A stretch of DNA of 64,000 bases from Oscillospiraceae bacterium. GTDB taxonomy: Bacteria; Bacillota; Clostridia; Oscillospirales; Ruminococcaceae. The notes under the pieces are model-generated. The model saw nothing but the letters and a program-made list of their open reading frames with translations, was not told the DNA's origin and made no database searches. Positions 35,347 through 44,458 of this stretch are shown here, in pieces. The position numbers and the translations under genes were made by a program. How positions within the stretch are numbered: position 1 is the first letter of the stretch; every line of letters begins with the position of its first letter. The stretch covers positions 17,232 through 81,231 of the forward strand of contig JAFRAJ010000043.1 in the NCBI GenBank assembly GCA_017405465.1, in the 5' to 3' direction.

Positions 35347-36486
35347 TCATCCCTCCATATATTCACGGACCTTCTTCAGCAGCTGAGGTATCTCAAGATG
35401 CTGCGGGCATGCATTCTGGCATTGACCGCATTCAATGCAGTCGGCAATATTGGCACAGGCCCTGTCATAATTGCGCTTCTGAGCTGCTGGGTTCTTGAAC
35501 TTCTGAGCTTCATTATAGATGCTGAAAGCATTTGGAATCTGGATCTGCATCGGGCATCCTGCTGTGCAATATCTGCATCCGGTACATGGAATGTTCTCGG
35601 AATGTTCGAGCAGATATCTGATCTCATCTATAGCTGCATCTGCCTCAGGGGACAGAGTGTTGTTATCGTATTTGTTTGCGATCTCGATGTTCTCCTTCAT
35701 CTGGGACATCTCATTCATACCGCTGAGAACGACCATGAATCCGGGCTTGTCAAAGACATATGAGAATGCCAGTTCCGCGTTGGAAACATTTTCGAGACCG
35801 TGCTTCTTCTTGATTTCTTCTACTTCCGGATAATTCGGGAATATCAGACTTCCTCCCTTGCAGGGTTCCATAACATTGAGAGGGATTCCTTTGCTTCTGG
35901 CATATGCAAGACCCTTATCACCGGCCTGATATTCATGATCAAGATAGTTGTATTGGATCTGTGCAAACTCCCACTCATCAAAATCGTCTATGATCTCTAC
36001 GAACTTCTCATAAGTGTCATGGAAAGAGAATCCCAGATGTCTGAGGACGCCCTGGGCTTTAAGATCTTTTAGATAGTTCTTGATGTCGAAATGTTCACAA
36101 AGATACTCCCACTGATCCCCATGGAGTCCATGCATCAGGTAGAAATCTATATGATCCTGCTGCAATCTGCTAAGCTGCTCATCGAGCATCTTTCTAGGAT
36201 CGAAATCAGGACTCTTGATTCCCAGTGTAAACAGTTTTGTTGCGACGTTGACCTTGTCATGCAGATGGTTGTTGGTCAGTATTTTACCGAGGGTCTTCTC
36301 AGAGAATCCATTGTGATATGGAAATGCTGAGTCAAAATAGTTTATACCGTTTTCATATGCGTAAAGGAACATCTCTTCCACTTTGTCATAATCTACAGCT
36401 GACTGATCGTCATTTATGACAGGAAGACGCATGAGACCGAATCCCAATCTGGATATCTTCTCTCCGTGAAAATCAAAATACTTCAT
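35347..36486 (-). CDS. Aldo/keto reductase with C-terminal 4Fe-4S ferredoxin-type domain
   Basis: 379 residues. TIM-barrel AKR domain (FGLMRLP, NYFDSAFPYHNGFSEKTLG with the catalytic Tyr, VATKL, YLMHGL, GFSFHD), then a tail with CTGCRYCTAGCPMQIQIP and CIECGQCQNACPQHLEIP, the usual arrangement in anaerobe AKRs. Likely NAD(P)H- or ferredoxin-linked reduction of a carbonyl; substrate unknown. AAGGAGAAC precedes the ATG. Next to the DUF362-ferredoxin gene. Confidence 0.88.
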   Translation of the reverse strand: MKYFDFHGEKISRLGFGLMRLPVINDDQSAVDYDKVEEMFLYAYENGINYFDSAFPYHNGFSEKTLGKILTNNHLHDKVNVATKLFTLGIKSPDFDPRKMLDEQLSRLQQDHIDFYLMHGLHGDQWEYLCEHFDIKNYLKDLKAQGVLRHLGFSFHDTYEKFVEIIDDFDEWEFAQIQYNYLDHEYQAGDKGLAYARSKGIPLNVMEPCKGGSLIFPNYPEVEEIKKKHGLENVSNAELAFSYVFDKPGFMVVLSGMNEMSQMKENIEIANKYDNNTLSPEADAAIDEIRYLLEHSENIPCTGCRYCTAGCPMQIQIPNAFSIYNEAQKFKNPAAQKRNYDRACANIADCIECGQCQNACPQHLEIPQLLKKVREYMEG

Positions 36487-36706
36487 TTGATCTGTTCTCC
36501 TTATTAATATGCAAATTTCTTAATAATATTATATGCTATTTGATAATCAAAATCGATTGTACAGACCACCAAGTGAACTGCTCGATCAGTTCAGGATATG
36601 ATTCTCAAGATTAATATTTATGAATCAAAATCAACAAAAAAGAAAAGGTTACAAAAGGGTAAAAAAGTGCAACAACACGATGTTTGTATGATTCGTCAAA
36701 AAAGTG

Positions 36707-36735
36707 TTGCCTTATTAGGACAACTGTGCTAAAAG
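36707..36735 (+). promoter_or_regulatory. Candidate promoter for the acyl carrier protein gene
   Basis: TTGCCT (36707-36712) and TAAAAG (36730-36735) are 17 bases apart. This is the only candidate in the 303-base gap 36487-36789; the rest is A/T-rich with no fatty-acid regulator site I can recognise. GACGC/GCGTC (about 36745-36770) could form a weak leader stem. Confidence 0.4.
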
Positions 36736-36789
36736 TTATATGACAGACGCACGGATTAGTTTTTTGGCGTCGAAATTGGAGGTGTATAA

Positions 36790-37017
36790 ATGTTTGAAAC
36801 TTTACAGAATCTGATATGCGATCAGCTTGGGGTAGAAGCAGAGCAGGTCACGCTGGAAACATCTTTTCTTAATGACCTACATTGCGATTCTCTCGAACTC
36901 ATTGAACTAATCAACACTGTGGAAGAAGAGTTTGAGATCGATGAGATCCCGGAAGAAACACTCGGTGAACTCAAGACAGTCGGAGATCTTGTTGAATATC
37001 TAGAGAATAATAAATGA
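36790..37017 (+). CDS. Acyl carrier protein
   Basis: 75-residue acidic four-helix carrier. DLHCDSLELIEL contains the DSL motif with Ser34 as the phosphopantetheine site. TTGGAGG precedes the ATG. No fabD, fabG or fabF is nearby, so it is probably not the housekeeping ACP; instead it is 23 bases from an E2-like acyltransferase gene and likely serves that protein. The genome would need to be checked for a second acpP. Confidence 0.9.
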   Translation: MFETLQNLICDQLGVEAEQVTLETSFLNDLHCDSLELIELINTVEEEFEIDEIPEETLGELKTVGDLVEYLENNK

Positions 37018-37040
37018 TTTGAGATTGAAAGGAGTGGATT

Positions 37041-37892
37041 ATGGGAAGACCGGATGGCACTCTGGCAAAAGTCGGAGATTCTAACTATTTCCTGTTCCCT
37101 CACGTTTTAAAGAAACGCTATGATGCGCAGAATATGATCACTGTTGATATACCTGTGGAGCCTATGAAGCAGTATATCAATGAGAAGAGAAAAGAAGGAA
37201 TCAGCATCAGCTATCTTGGCTTGGTCATGGCTGCTTATACAAGAGCGGCTGCGAAATATCCTCTGCTCAACAGATTTGTTGTCAATGAAAAGATCTATGA
37301 CAGGAATTATTTCAGCGCTTCGATGGTAGTCCTCAGGCCTGGGGCAGGTACTGATGTATTCTCAAAGGTCTATTTTGATCCGGAGCACGATACGATTTTT
37401 GATGTTCAGAATAAGATCGTAGATTATGTGACAGAGAGCCGCGAGGCTGATTCAGAAACAGGGCTGGATAAGCTTGTTAATGCAATCGTTAAAACTAACC
37501 TCCTGGCCAAATTCGTTGTTAATCTTATCCTTTGGATGGACAAACACGGCATTTTGCCGAAGGCTATCATAGATGCTTTGCCTTTCCATACGAGTTTCCT
37601 TATCACCAATCTTGCCAGTATTAGAACGAATCACATCTACCATCATCTTTATGATTTCGGTACTACCAGTGTCGGAATCGCGATCGGTAACATGAGAGAT
37701 GTTCCTAAGCAGACAAAGAATGGAATTGAACTTGTAAGAAGCATGCCTCTCGGTGTAGTAATGGATGAGAGAATATGCTCAGGACATTACTTTGCGAACG
37801 TGTTCTCCTATGTGACGAAGATGCTGGCAGATCCCCACAGAATGGAGATCCCATACACGGAAGAAGCTGCAGCGGAAGCTAAAAGCGAATAA
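37041..37892 (+). CDS. E2-type (2-oxoacid dehydrogenase/CAT-like) acyltransferase without the catalytic His
   Basis: 283 residues, the catalytic domain alone with no lipoyl or E3-binding domain. FHTSFLITNLASIRTNHIYHHLYDFG and VGIAIGN follow the E2 core pattern. The active-site HxxxDG of E2 and CAT is here DERICSGHYFA: Glu243 replaces His and Ser247 replaces Asp. It is paired with an ACP gene, so it may bind acyl-ACP or transfer its acyl group by another mechanism, or act as a sensor. AAGGAGTGG precedes the ATG. Terminator follows. Function inferred; family assignment good. Confidence 0.72.
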   Translation: MGRPDGTLAKVGDSNYFLFPHVLKKRYDAQNMITVDIPVEPMKQYINEKRKEGISISYLGLVMAAYTRAAAKYPLLNRFVVNEKIYDRNYFSASMVVLRPGAGTDVFSKVYFDPEHDTIFDVQNKIVDYVTESREADSETGLDKLVNAIVKTNLLAKFVVNLILWMDKHGILPKAIIDALPFHTSFLITNLASIRTNHIYHHLYDFGTTSVGIAIGNMRDVPKQTKNGIELVRSMPLGVVMDERICSGHYFANVFSYVTKMLADPHRMEIPYTEEAAAEAKSE

Positions 37893-37911
37893 CGATTCAT
37901 ATGTTAAAAAT

Positions 37912-37940
37912 GAGACGGTCTGCATTTGGCAGGCCGTCTC
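37912..37940 (+). terminator. Rho-independent terminator
   Basis: 12-bp stem with one G-U pair (37912-37923 with 37929-37940), loop ATTTG, then TGTTTTTT. Ends the ACP/acyltransferase operon. Confidence 0.85.
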
Positions 37941-38021
37941 TGTTTTTTGGATATGCTATAATCTATAAGAAAAAATGGTGTTTATGTCAGACCACTTTAT
38001 ATACACAGGAGAGCGTTTACA

Positions 38022-40010
38022 ATGGATTGGAAAGTGCTTGGGATAGATCCGACCACAGAGAAGGAAGTAATAGAAGCAGCATATAATGAGAAACTTAACT
38101 ATATCGACCTGGAAAACAGACCTGAAGAATTTGAGATTCTTCATAAGGCTTATCTTGAAGCAATGAACTTTGCCGATACTCCTACAGCTGCTGAAAAGAT
38201 CGCGATAGACAAGGAAGACTATGATTTCAGAGCTGAGTTCAGCAGATTATATGACGATTTTTCTCTCAGAATCTCTCCTGATACCTGGAAAACCCTCCTT
38301 GACAGATATGAAGTTTTCCTCGGAAAAGAGAGAGCAGAAGCTGAGCTTATAGACTGTCTGATGGACAGACATATACTTCCTCAGATCGTATGGAAATATC
38401 TCGACGAAAGATACTCATTTGCCGAAAACAGAGAAGTCCTGCTTGACAGATACCCTAAGAGATTTGTGAGGGATGTTATTCTCAGAGGAATCCGTTTCAG
38501 AGAAATGATTCCATTTGATATGTTCATTCCAGGAAAGAACGGTGCCCAGTGCGAAGAATACCTTAAACAGTATCTTTCACTGGTAGGTGGAAGCGTTCAG
38601 GATCCTTCTGAACCTATAAAGCTGATGGCAGAGTCACCTGAGCAGCACCCGTACGGTAAAGCTCTTGCGGCAAGGATCTCTGTATTTGCCGGAGAGACCG
38701 CAAGAGTTGAAGAACTTGAGAAGATCTGCGCAGATTATCCTGGAAATGCTGAATTGCTTATGGAACTGGCACCGTCTTATATGGCTGCAGGGTATGCAGA
38801 TAAATGTATAGAGACTTGCGAAAAAGTCCTTGATCTGGATCCTGCGCAGGCATCTGCTAAGTTGATCATGGCACAGGCTCTGGCTCGCCAGGAGGAATAT
38901 GCAAAGGCTACTGCTCTCATTACTGATGTGATGATGGATCCTTCCACAGATCAGGGGCTGATCAGCAGACTCAGTTCAATGAGAGCAGAATGGAATACTC
39001 ATGTTATAGAAGAACTGTCCAGAATTGAAGCGGAAGGAAAAGCTGACAGCAAGGTCTATATGGATCATGCATGGAGATGTCTTCAGAATAATATGCTGAG
39101 AGAAGCAGCCGATCTCGCAGCTAAGATAGATAAGAACGATACAGAACCCGGAGAGTACAGCGATCTTATGAACCAGATCGGATTTGTTACCAGAAACTAT
39201 GAACTGGCATCCGAGCATGCTGATGTACTTGTCAAACTCGCTGAAGAGGATGTTCCGGGCGGGAAATATGCTTCCAGAAAAGCAGAGTTCTATGCAAGAA
39301 GAGCAAATACGTTCTTCGTGGCCGGAAACAGAAACGGGGCAGTAAACGCATATATAGATGCGGCTGAAAAGTGTAAAGATGACCGCAATATCGTCACTAT
39401 GCTCATCAGGATACTGTTTTCGGAGAAGAGATTCAAAGAAGCAGCATCCTATGCGTCAAGGATGGTCGCTACAGATCCTGACTCATATATGGGCCATTAT
39501 TTACTGGCTGAATCATTGTTTGAGGATGGTCAGACTGACAGAGCGTCTGCTGAGATAGATGAAGCGCTGGAACTTGAAACAGGGGATCTTGATGTTTTCG
39601 TCCTTAAGATGAGGATCCTGATCAAGAAAAAAGCGTACGGAGATGCTGAACAGATCCTTGAACTGCTAAAAAGGTCAGGAGCTGGAGACGCTACAGCAGT
39701 GAAGTGGTGTGAAGGACTCATCACTGAACTCAAGTATTATAAGGATGACGAAGCTCTGGATATCTACTACGATATAGCTGAGCGGATGGAGAGTGGTGAG
39801 TATCTGTCCTGGGGCCCCAAGGTCTACTACAGGATCGCAGTATGCATGGGTGCTCAGATCGATGAGAATGACGAGGAGAGCAGAAAAAGTCTCAAGGATA
39901 TCATCGTCAAAGGACTGAGGCTCGATCCAATGGATCCGGATCTGATGAAATGTCTTAAATGGTTCAACGGAGATCCTGAGTTCAAATTGGAAGAGTTAAG
40001 AGAACTTTAA
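38022..40010 (+). CDS. TPR-repeat protein with a J-like N terminus
   Basis: 662 residues. The first ~55 residues (WKVLGIDPTTEKEVIEAAYNEKL, then RPEEFEILHKAYLEAM) look like a DnaJ J domain but the HPD loop is missing, so it should not stimulate a DnaK ATPase. From about residue 200 on, helix pairs of TPR type repeat (ELLMELAPSYMAAGYADKC, AEFYARRANTFFVAGNRNG, MGHYLLAESLFEDGQTDRA). Cytoplasmic, no membrane helix. AGGAGAGCG precedes the ATG and a TATAAT lies ~60 bases upstream. The gene after it (38 bases) is probably its partner. Role unknown; likely a scaffold. Confidence 0.65.
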   Translation: MDWKVLGIDPTTEKEVIEAAYNEKLNYIDLENRPEEFEILHKAYLEAMNFADTPTAAEKIAIDKEDYDFRAEFSRLYDDFSLRISPDTWKTLLDRYEVFLGKERAEAELIDCLMDRHILPQIVWKYLDERYSFAENREVLLDRYPKRFVRDVILRGIRFREMIPFDMFIPGKNGAQCEEYLKQYLSLVGGSVQDPSEPIKLMAESPEQHPYGKALAARISVFAGETARVEELEKICADYPGNAELLMELAPSYMAAGYADKCIETCEKVLDLDPAQASAKLIMAQALARQEEYAKATALITDVMMDPSTDQGLISRLSSMRAEWNTHVIEELSRIEAEGKADSKVYMDHAWRCLQNNMLREAADLAAKIDKNDTEPGEYSDLMNQIGFVTRNYELASEHADVLVKLAEEDVPGGKYASRKAEFYARRANTFFVAGNRNGAVNAYIDAAEKCKDDRNIVTMLIRILFSEKRFKEAASYASRMVATDPDSYMGHYLLAESLFEDGQTDRASAEIDEALELETGDLDVFVLKMRILIKKKAYGDAEQILELLKRSGAGDATAVKWCEGLITELKYYKDDEALDIYYDIAERMESGEYLSWGPKVYYRIAVCMGAQIDENDEESRKSLKDIIVKGLRLDPMDPDLMKCLKWFNGDPEFKLEELREL

Positions 40011-40047
40011 GTTTTCTGAAAAACTGATCTCGAGCAGATAACAAGAT

Positions 40048-41433
40048 ATGTGGATAGAGGTATTCGTTCATAAAGAGAAAAAAGGCATATTGGACATATC
40101 TAAACTCGCATCGAAAAGAAAACTGGGTTTTGGTAAAGCTGACAAGGACCATATGCTGATCAAAGGGGAGACGGGAGAGTACACCAGATTGTATGATCCG
40201 TTGTTCCCAGGGATGGCTATGGAATTGAAACAGGACGAAGCGACTGCTGAACTTAGACTGAATTTTCCTGCAGGTTCTTATGATATTGATCTGTTCTTCC
40301 TTCTTACAAAGGATATTTGTGAGGCTGTAGAAAGCAAGTCGTTTTATATTGAGACTGTTGAGCTTTCTGTAGAAGAAGCGGAAGAACTGACGGAGTATTA
40401 TTCTGATTGCAGTGTTGAGATATTGAAGATCCTCAGCGGGCAGCTCAGGGAGTCAAAAGTCACCGGACTGATCATTTATACATCTTTCTATCCCTTTGTG
40501 ATCGGCAGGAAGGAAGCTGACGGCTTCGACAATGATATCGATAAGTATGCTTTGATGATAAATGAAGCCCAGAGAAAAGACGCTGTATACAGCAAATGCT
40601 GGTCATATATCGGCGGGGACAGGAACTTCTGTGTATATGAAGTAAAGCCGGACGCAAGGAATATCCTTCCTGTTCACCCGGTTCCTTTTCTGGGACGGAG
40701 CATGCCCAGAAGATGTGAGTATTATGTAGATGTTCCTGGAATAGCTTTTTTCAGATACAGTGATTTCATGAAGCATTTTAGACCTTCATCTGAGAAGTAT
40801 GACGGTGCTTCTGTTATCATCACTCCTGACTCCGATGAACTTGAAGACATGAGACATGTCTACGGGGTGGATGTTGCCAGCGGCCGCGAATCCCAGTTCA
40901 GAAGCAGAGGTAAGTTCATAGACTGGAGCGGGTACCATTACGGAAAAATAATACGTAAAGGCCTTCAGACTAAAGAGCTCAATTGTTTCAACCATATAGC
41001 TGCTTATCTGCATTGGTGTTACTCAAAAGGACTTCTGAACAGAAGTTTTCTGCGGGAATACAGTGATTTTGCGGACATTCTGAATGACAGGAATATAGAT
41101 TTAAGGGTCTACCTAAAATACAGAGTCGCAAATTCAGGAGCGATAGGCGCGGAGATGTTTACTGCAGAAGGCAGGCGATTCACTGAGTATTATTATGTTT
41201 TCGGAGACGACGGATATCCTGCGGATGTGGACTCTGCAGCATTTGAGTTTCTGGGAGAAGAAGAGTACGGTACACCTGAATTTAAGGATGAAGCTTATCT
41301 TTTTGTTCCTTATACTGATGAATACAGGCAGATGCTTTTTCGGAGAATGGATGCAGCACTGGCTAAGTACCGTAGCCTGAAAGCAAAACAGCGCAGGCGT
41401 GATGACAGATCATATGCTATTTTTGACAGATAA
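40048..41433 (+). CDS. Uncharacterised protein with DUF4299-like and DUF7832-like parts
   Basis: 461 residues, soluble. The N-terminal ~280 residues recall DUF4299; residues ~285-430 (FIDWSGYHYGKIIRKGL, FNHIAAYLHWCYSKGLLN, then YYYVFGDDGYPADVDSAAF) recall DUF7832, a domain found in contact-dependent toxin/immunity-like and cell-envelope loci. Assignments are from memory and tentative. No Shine-Dalgarno is evident before the ATG, so it may be translated by coupling from the TPR gene. Ends nine bases before the PHP gene. Function unknown. Confidence 0.55.
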   Translation: MWIEVFVHKEKKGILDISKLASKRKLGFGKADKDHMLIKGETGEYTRLYDPLFPGMAMELKQDEATAELRLNFPAGSYDIDLFFLLTKDICEAVESKSFYIETVELSVEEAEELTEYYSDCSVEILKILSGQLRESKVTGLIIYTSFYPFVIGRKEADGFDNDIDKYALMINEAQRKDAVYSKCWSYIGGDRNFCVYEVKPDARNILPVHPVPFLGRSMPRRCEYYVDVPGIAFFRYSDFMKHFRPSSEKYDGASVIITPDSDELEDMRHVYGVDVASGRESQFRSRGKFIDWSGYHYGKIIRKGLQTKELNCFNHIAAYLHWCYSKGLLNRSFLREYSDFADILNDRNIDLRVYLKYRVANSGAIGAEMFTAEGRRFTEYYYVFGDDGYPADVDSAAFEFLGEEEYGTPEFKDEAYLFVPYTDEYRQMLFRRMDAALAKYRSLKAKQRRRDDRSYAIFDR

Positions 41434-41442
41434 GGAGAACCT

Positions 41443-42147
41443 ATGGAGTACAAGTACGATACGCATGTACATACTTTCCCGGTCAGCAGATGCGGCAGAG
41501 CGGGAGTAAGGGAGACCCTGGAGTTTTATAAATCCAAAGATTATGACGGGATATTCATCACCAATCATTTTCTTGACGGAAATCTCAATATGGATCCGTC
41601 AGAACCTTATGAAAAGAGGATCGAATTCTACTTCTCTGACTACGAAGAAGCGCTCCGGATAGGAAAAGAGATCGGTCTTAAAGTGTTTCTTGGCGTGGAG
41701 ATAAGCTATAAGGGAACAGATTTCCTTATATACGGCCTTGATAAGCAGTGGTACTTGAACCACCCGGAAATAATGGAGATGGAGAAAAGTGAAGAGCTGC
41801 CGTTCATGATGAATGAAGGAGCGCTTGTTATCCATGCACATCCCTACAGAGAAGCACATTATATAGATCACATCAGACTGTATCCCAGGTGTATACACGG
41901 CGTTGAGACGATAAATGCTTGGAGAAGCGATCAGTGTAACGATCTAGCTAATTACTATGCAGATTCGTTTGGCTTCCACAAGACAGCAGGCAGTGATAAT
42001 CACACAGGCAGAAACATTCCTAAACTTGCAGGAATGATATCAGATGAGCCTCTCATGGATGAGAGCGATTTCATCCGACACGTGCTGGCAGATGATATGC
42101 GCCTTTTTACTGAACTGAATCCGGTAGATGAACAGGACCCATCCTAA
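41443..42147 (+). CDS. PHP-domain metal-dependent hydrolase
   Basis: 234 residues. DTHVHTFPVSRCG (His8, His10), IFITNHF, VFLGVEISY, LVIHAHPYRE and AGSDNHTGRN are the metal-binding stations of the PHP family. Members cleave phosphoesters (histidinol phosphate, oligoribonucleotides, AMP-like). Cytoplasmic. AAGGAGAACC precedes the ATG. Its stop shares a base with the next start (TAATG). Probably in one operon from the TPR protein to the GNAT; substrate unknown. Confidence 0.85.
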   Translation: MEYKYDTHVHTFPVSRCGRAGVRETLEFYKSKDYDGIFITNHFLDGNLNMDPSEPYEKRIEFYFSDYEEALRIGKEIGLKVFLGVEISYKGTDFLIYGLDKQWYLNHPEIMEMEKSEELPFMMNEGALVIHAHPYREAHYIDHIRLYPRCIHGVETINAWRSDQCNDLANYYADSFGFHKTAGSDNHTGRNIPKLAGMISDEPLMDESDFIRHVLADDMRLFTELNPVDEQDPS

Positions 42148-42641
42148 TGGAAAAGAAATTGACTGTCAGGCTCTCCAGACCTGAAGACAGAGAAATCATA
42201 CTCGGGATATATGAAAACGCCAGAAGGATAATGAAGGAGAGTGGTAATCCCAGACAATGGGGTGATACCAATCCTCAGCTTTACCTGATAGACGGGGATA
42301 TAGAGAACGGCACAGGGTATGTAGTGGAAAATGATTCAAGTATTATAGGCTGTTTTGCCATGATGAGCGGACCGGATCCGACTTACCTGAAGATCTATGA
42401 CGGGCAGTGGCTGAATGATGAGGATTATATTGTGATACACCGTATAGCATCATGCGGGGAAGGCGGTGTGCTTAAAGCCTGTCTGGATTACTGTTCTGAG
42501 GTATCCGGCAATATAAGGATAGATACCCACAGAGAGAACAGAATAATGCAGCACCTGTTGCATAAATACGGATTCACATATTGCGGTACCATCTATGTCT
42601 CGGACGGAACGCCGCGTATGGCTTATCAGAAGGTGCTGTGA
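42147..42641 (+). CDS. GNAT family N-acetyltransferase
   Basis: 164 residues of GNAT fold: VRLSRPEDREIILGIYENARRIM at the start, GYVVENDSSIIGCFAM (beta-4), VIHRIASCGEGGVLKACLDYC where the acetyl-CoA pyrophosphate loop (normally Q/RxxGxG/A) is degenerate, then IRIDTHRENRIMQHLLHKYGFTYCGTIY at the end. Similar proteins act on small amines or protein N termini; acceptor unknown. Coupled to the PHP gene. Ends at a terminator. Confidence 0.82.
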   Translation: MEKKLTVRLSRPEDREIILGIYENARRIMKESGNPRQWGDTNPQLYLIDGDIENGTGYVVENDSSIIGCFAMMSGPDPTYLKIYDGQWLNDEDYIVIHRIASCGEGGVLKACLDYCSEVSGNIRIDTHRENRIMQHLLHKYGFTYCGTIYVSDGTPRMAYQKVL

Positions 42642-42655
42642 AGAAAAATCAAAAA

Positions 42656-42704
42656 AGATCCCATACCGGGATACAGTCTTTTGGTACTGACCGGTATGGG
42701 ATCT
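42656..42704. terminator. Bidirectional terminator
   Basis: Perfect 14-bp stem (42656-42669 with 42691-42704) with a 21-base loop, between convergent genes. Confidence 0.75.
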
Positions 42705-42723
42705 ATCTGTTTACGGAAGAAAC

Positions 42724-44247
42724 TCAGAACTGATAATTCTTCATCTTGTTCTTGAGGAGGAAATCGACGACTTCTCTGGGACCGTCGTTCTCTGTATATG
42801 CTGTGTCACCGAACCACATGCGGCAGGGATTCTCTTCTGTGTATGGTGCCCAGTAAGGCATCTGCTTTCCGTTGGCATCATTGCCGTTAGGATCCCCGCA
42901 TTTGATAAAGTTTGCCCAGTAATTGCACATCAGTCTGGCAAGATCGTAGTGCTTGCCTTCAAAAGGCCTCCAGCAGTTTGCAAGAGACTCAAAGAAAAAC
43001 CAGAGGTCGCTGGAGTGGAACGTCCCGGGATTGTCCCAGCCGGGGATCTCAGGATCGAATACCCAATACCAGTACGGAGTCTTCTCACCGGTAGCAGCTT
43101 TCATCTTGCTCACCAGCCTGCAGGAGAATTCAAGATGCTGAACAGCCGCGTTATGCATAGTTTCTCTGAAAGAGCCTGTCTTGGAGGTGACGATATTCAT
43201 ATACTCATCTGCGTCTTCTCCGAATGTCTTCTCTGCATATTCTCTAAGTTCAGCAATGGAATTGACTCTTGGTGTGCCGGGGAACTCATCGGAAGTGTGA
43301 CCGAACATCATCGGGAGGATATCGCACTCTCTGCGGAAGAATCTGTCATTGCTGGCGCCTACAAAGAAATTGTTATCAACAACGACGCCGAATCTGACTT
43401 TTGATTCTGCCATCTTATCGCGTACGAATTCAGCAGGAAGAGCTCTTGCTTCCGCAAGAGTTTTTACACCAAGTTCCTCAAAGAACTGTATGCCGCCTTT
43501 TTCTGCTTCCTCAAGGGTGAGTGCTGAACCGAACATTCCGGGAGGATACGGGACCTGTTCCATACCGCTGTCTACGATAGCGCGTTTGAACAGACCTTTA
43601 TTAAGAGGAGAAGCGACCTGGGCCATAACACTTCCGCCGCCTGCAGACTGACCGCCGATTGTGATGTTTTCGGGATCGCCTCCGAATGCTTCGGCATTTC
43701 TCTTTACCCACATCGTTGCGAAACGCTGATCGAGATACCCGAAGTTTCCTGGAAATTCCGGACATTCTGCTGTGATCTCGGGGTGGCAGAAGAAACCGAA
43801 AGCGTTCAGACGGTAGTTGACAGTAACAACGACTATTCCGCGTCTTGCAAGTCGCTCACCGTTGAACTCCATCTCTGCCGGGTTGCCTTCTCTGAGCCCG
43901 CCTCCAAAGTACCACACAAAGACCGGAAGTTTTTCATCAGTGCTCTTTGCGGGAGTCCAAACGTTTAATGTAAGGGAGTCTTCTGACATAGGAATCTCAG
44001 GATCCACATTCCACTCATTTGTATAGATGTTCTCCGGATCGAGACCTGGAACACGCTGCATTGAGATAGGTCCGAACTTATATGCTTTCAGAACACCTTC
44101 CCAATTCTTGGCTGGCTGGGGAGCCCGCCATCTGTTTTCGCCGACAGCAGGTGCAGCATATGGAATTCCCTTAAAAGCAGTTACACGAGGGTCAGCTGCA
44201 GGAATGCCTTCTACGACACCATTTTCGACTGTGACTCTTCTAAGCAT
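42724..44247 (-). CDS. Type-B carboxylesterase
   Basis: 507 residues, the cholinesterase/para-nitrobenzyl esterase family, cytoplasmic. AFKGIPYAAPAVGENRWRAP, EDSLTLNVWTP, VFVWYFGGGLREGN (oxyanion), nucleophile in ITIGGQSAGGGSV, and TFHSSDLWFFF with the His. All parts of the triad are plausible. GGAGGACAACC precedes the ATG. Promoter lies in the 211-base divergent gap, which also holds an AACGCT-N5-AGCGTT palindrome in the leader. Substrate may be a plant ester or drug-like ester; not deducible. Confidence 0.88.
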   Translation of the reverse strand: MLRRVTVENGVVEGIPAADPRVTAFKGIPYAAPAVGENRWRAPQPAKNWEGVLKAYKFGPISMQRVPGLDPENIYTNEWNVDPEIPMSEDSLTLNVWTPAKSTDEKLPVFVWYFGGGLREGNPAEMEFNGERLARRGIVVVTVNYRLNAFGFFCHPEITAECPEFPGNFGYLDQRFATMWVKRNAEAFGGDPENITIGGQSAGGGSVMAQVASPLNKGLFKRAIVDSGMEQVPYPPGMFGSALTLEEAEKGGIQFFEELGVKTLAEARALPAEFVRDKMAESKVRFGVVVDNNFFVGASNDRFFRRECDILPMMFGHTSDEFPGTPRVNSIAELREYAEKTFGEDADEYMNIVTSKTGSFRETMHNAAVQHLEFSCRLVSKMKAATGEKTPYWYWVFDPEIPGWDNPGTFHSSDLWFFFESLANCWRPFEGKHYDLARLMCNYWANFIKCGDPNGNDANGKQMPYWAPYTEENPCRMWFGDTAYTENDGPREVVDFLLKNKMKNYQF

Positions 44248-44274
44248 GGTTGTCCTCCTGTTTTAAATGATTTG

Positions 44275-44291
44275 AACGCTAACAGAGCGTT
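44275..44291. promoter_or_regulatory. Palindrome AACGCT-N5-AGCGTT in the divergent gap
   Basis: A perfect 6-5-6 inverted repeat lies 28 bases before the carboxylesterase start, in its leader. T-run on the plus side could suggest a terminator, but no plus-strand gene ends here, so an operator is more likely. The half-site AACGCT recurs in the palindrome before pepC. Confidence 0.4.
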
Positions 44292-44458
44292 TTTTATACT
44301 GTGTTTTGATTATAAACAAATACTGGAAACAGAGGAATACCTCCTTTGGATAATTGCATAGGATGGGCAAGGTAAAGAGTGCTTGAACGTGATGCGTCAG
44401 GAAAGATATAATCGAATCAAATTTAGCAATCTAATCATAATCAAAAAAGGAGAGACAA

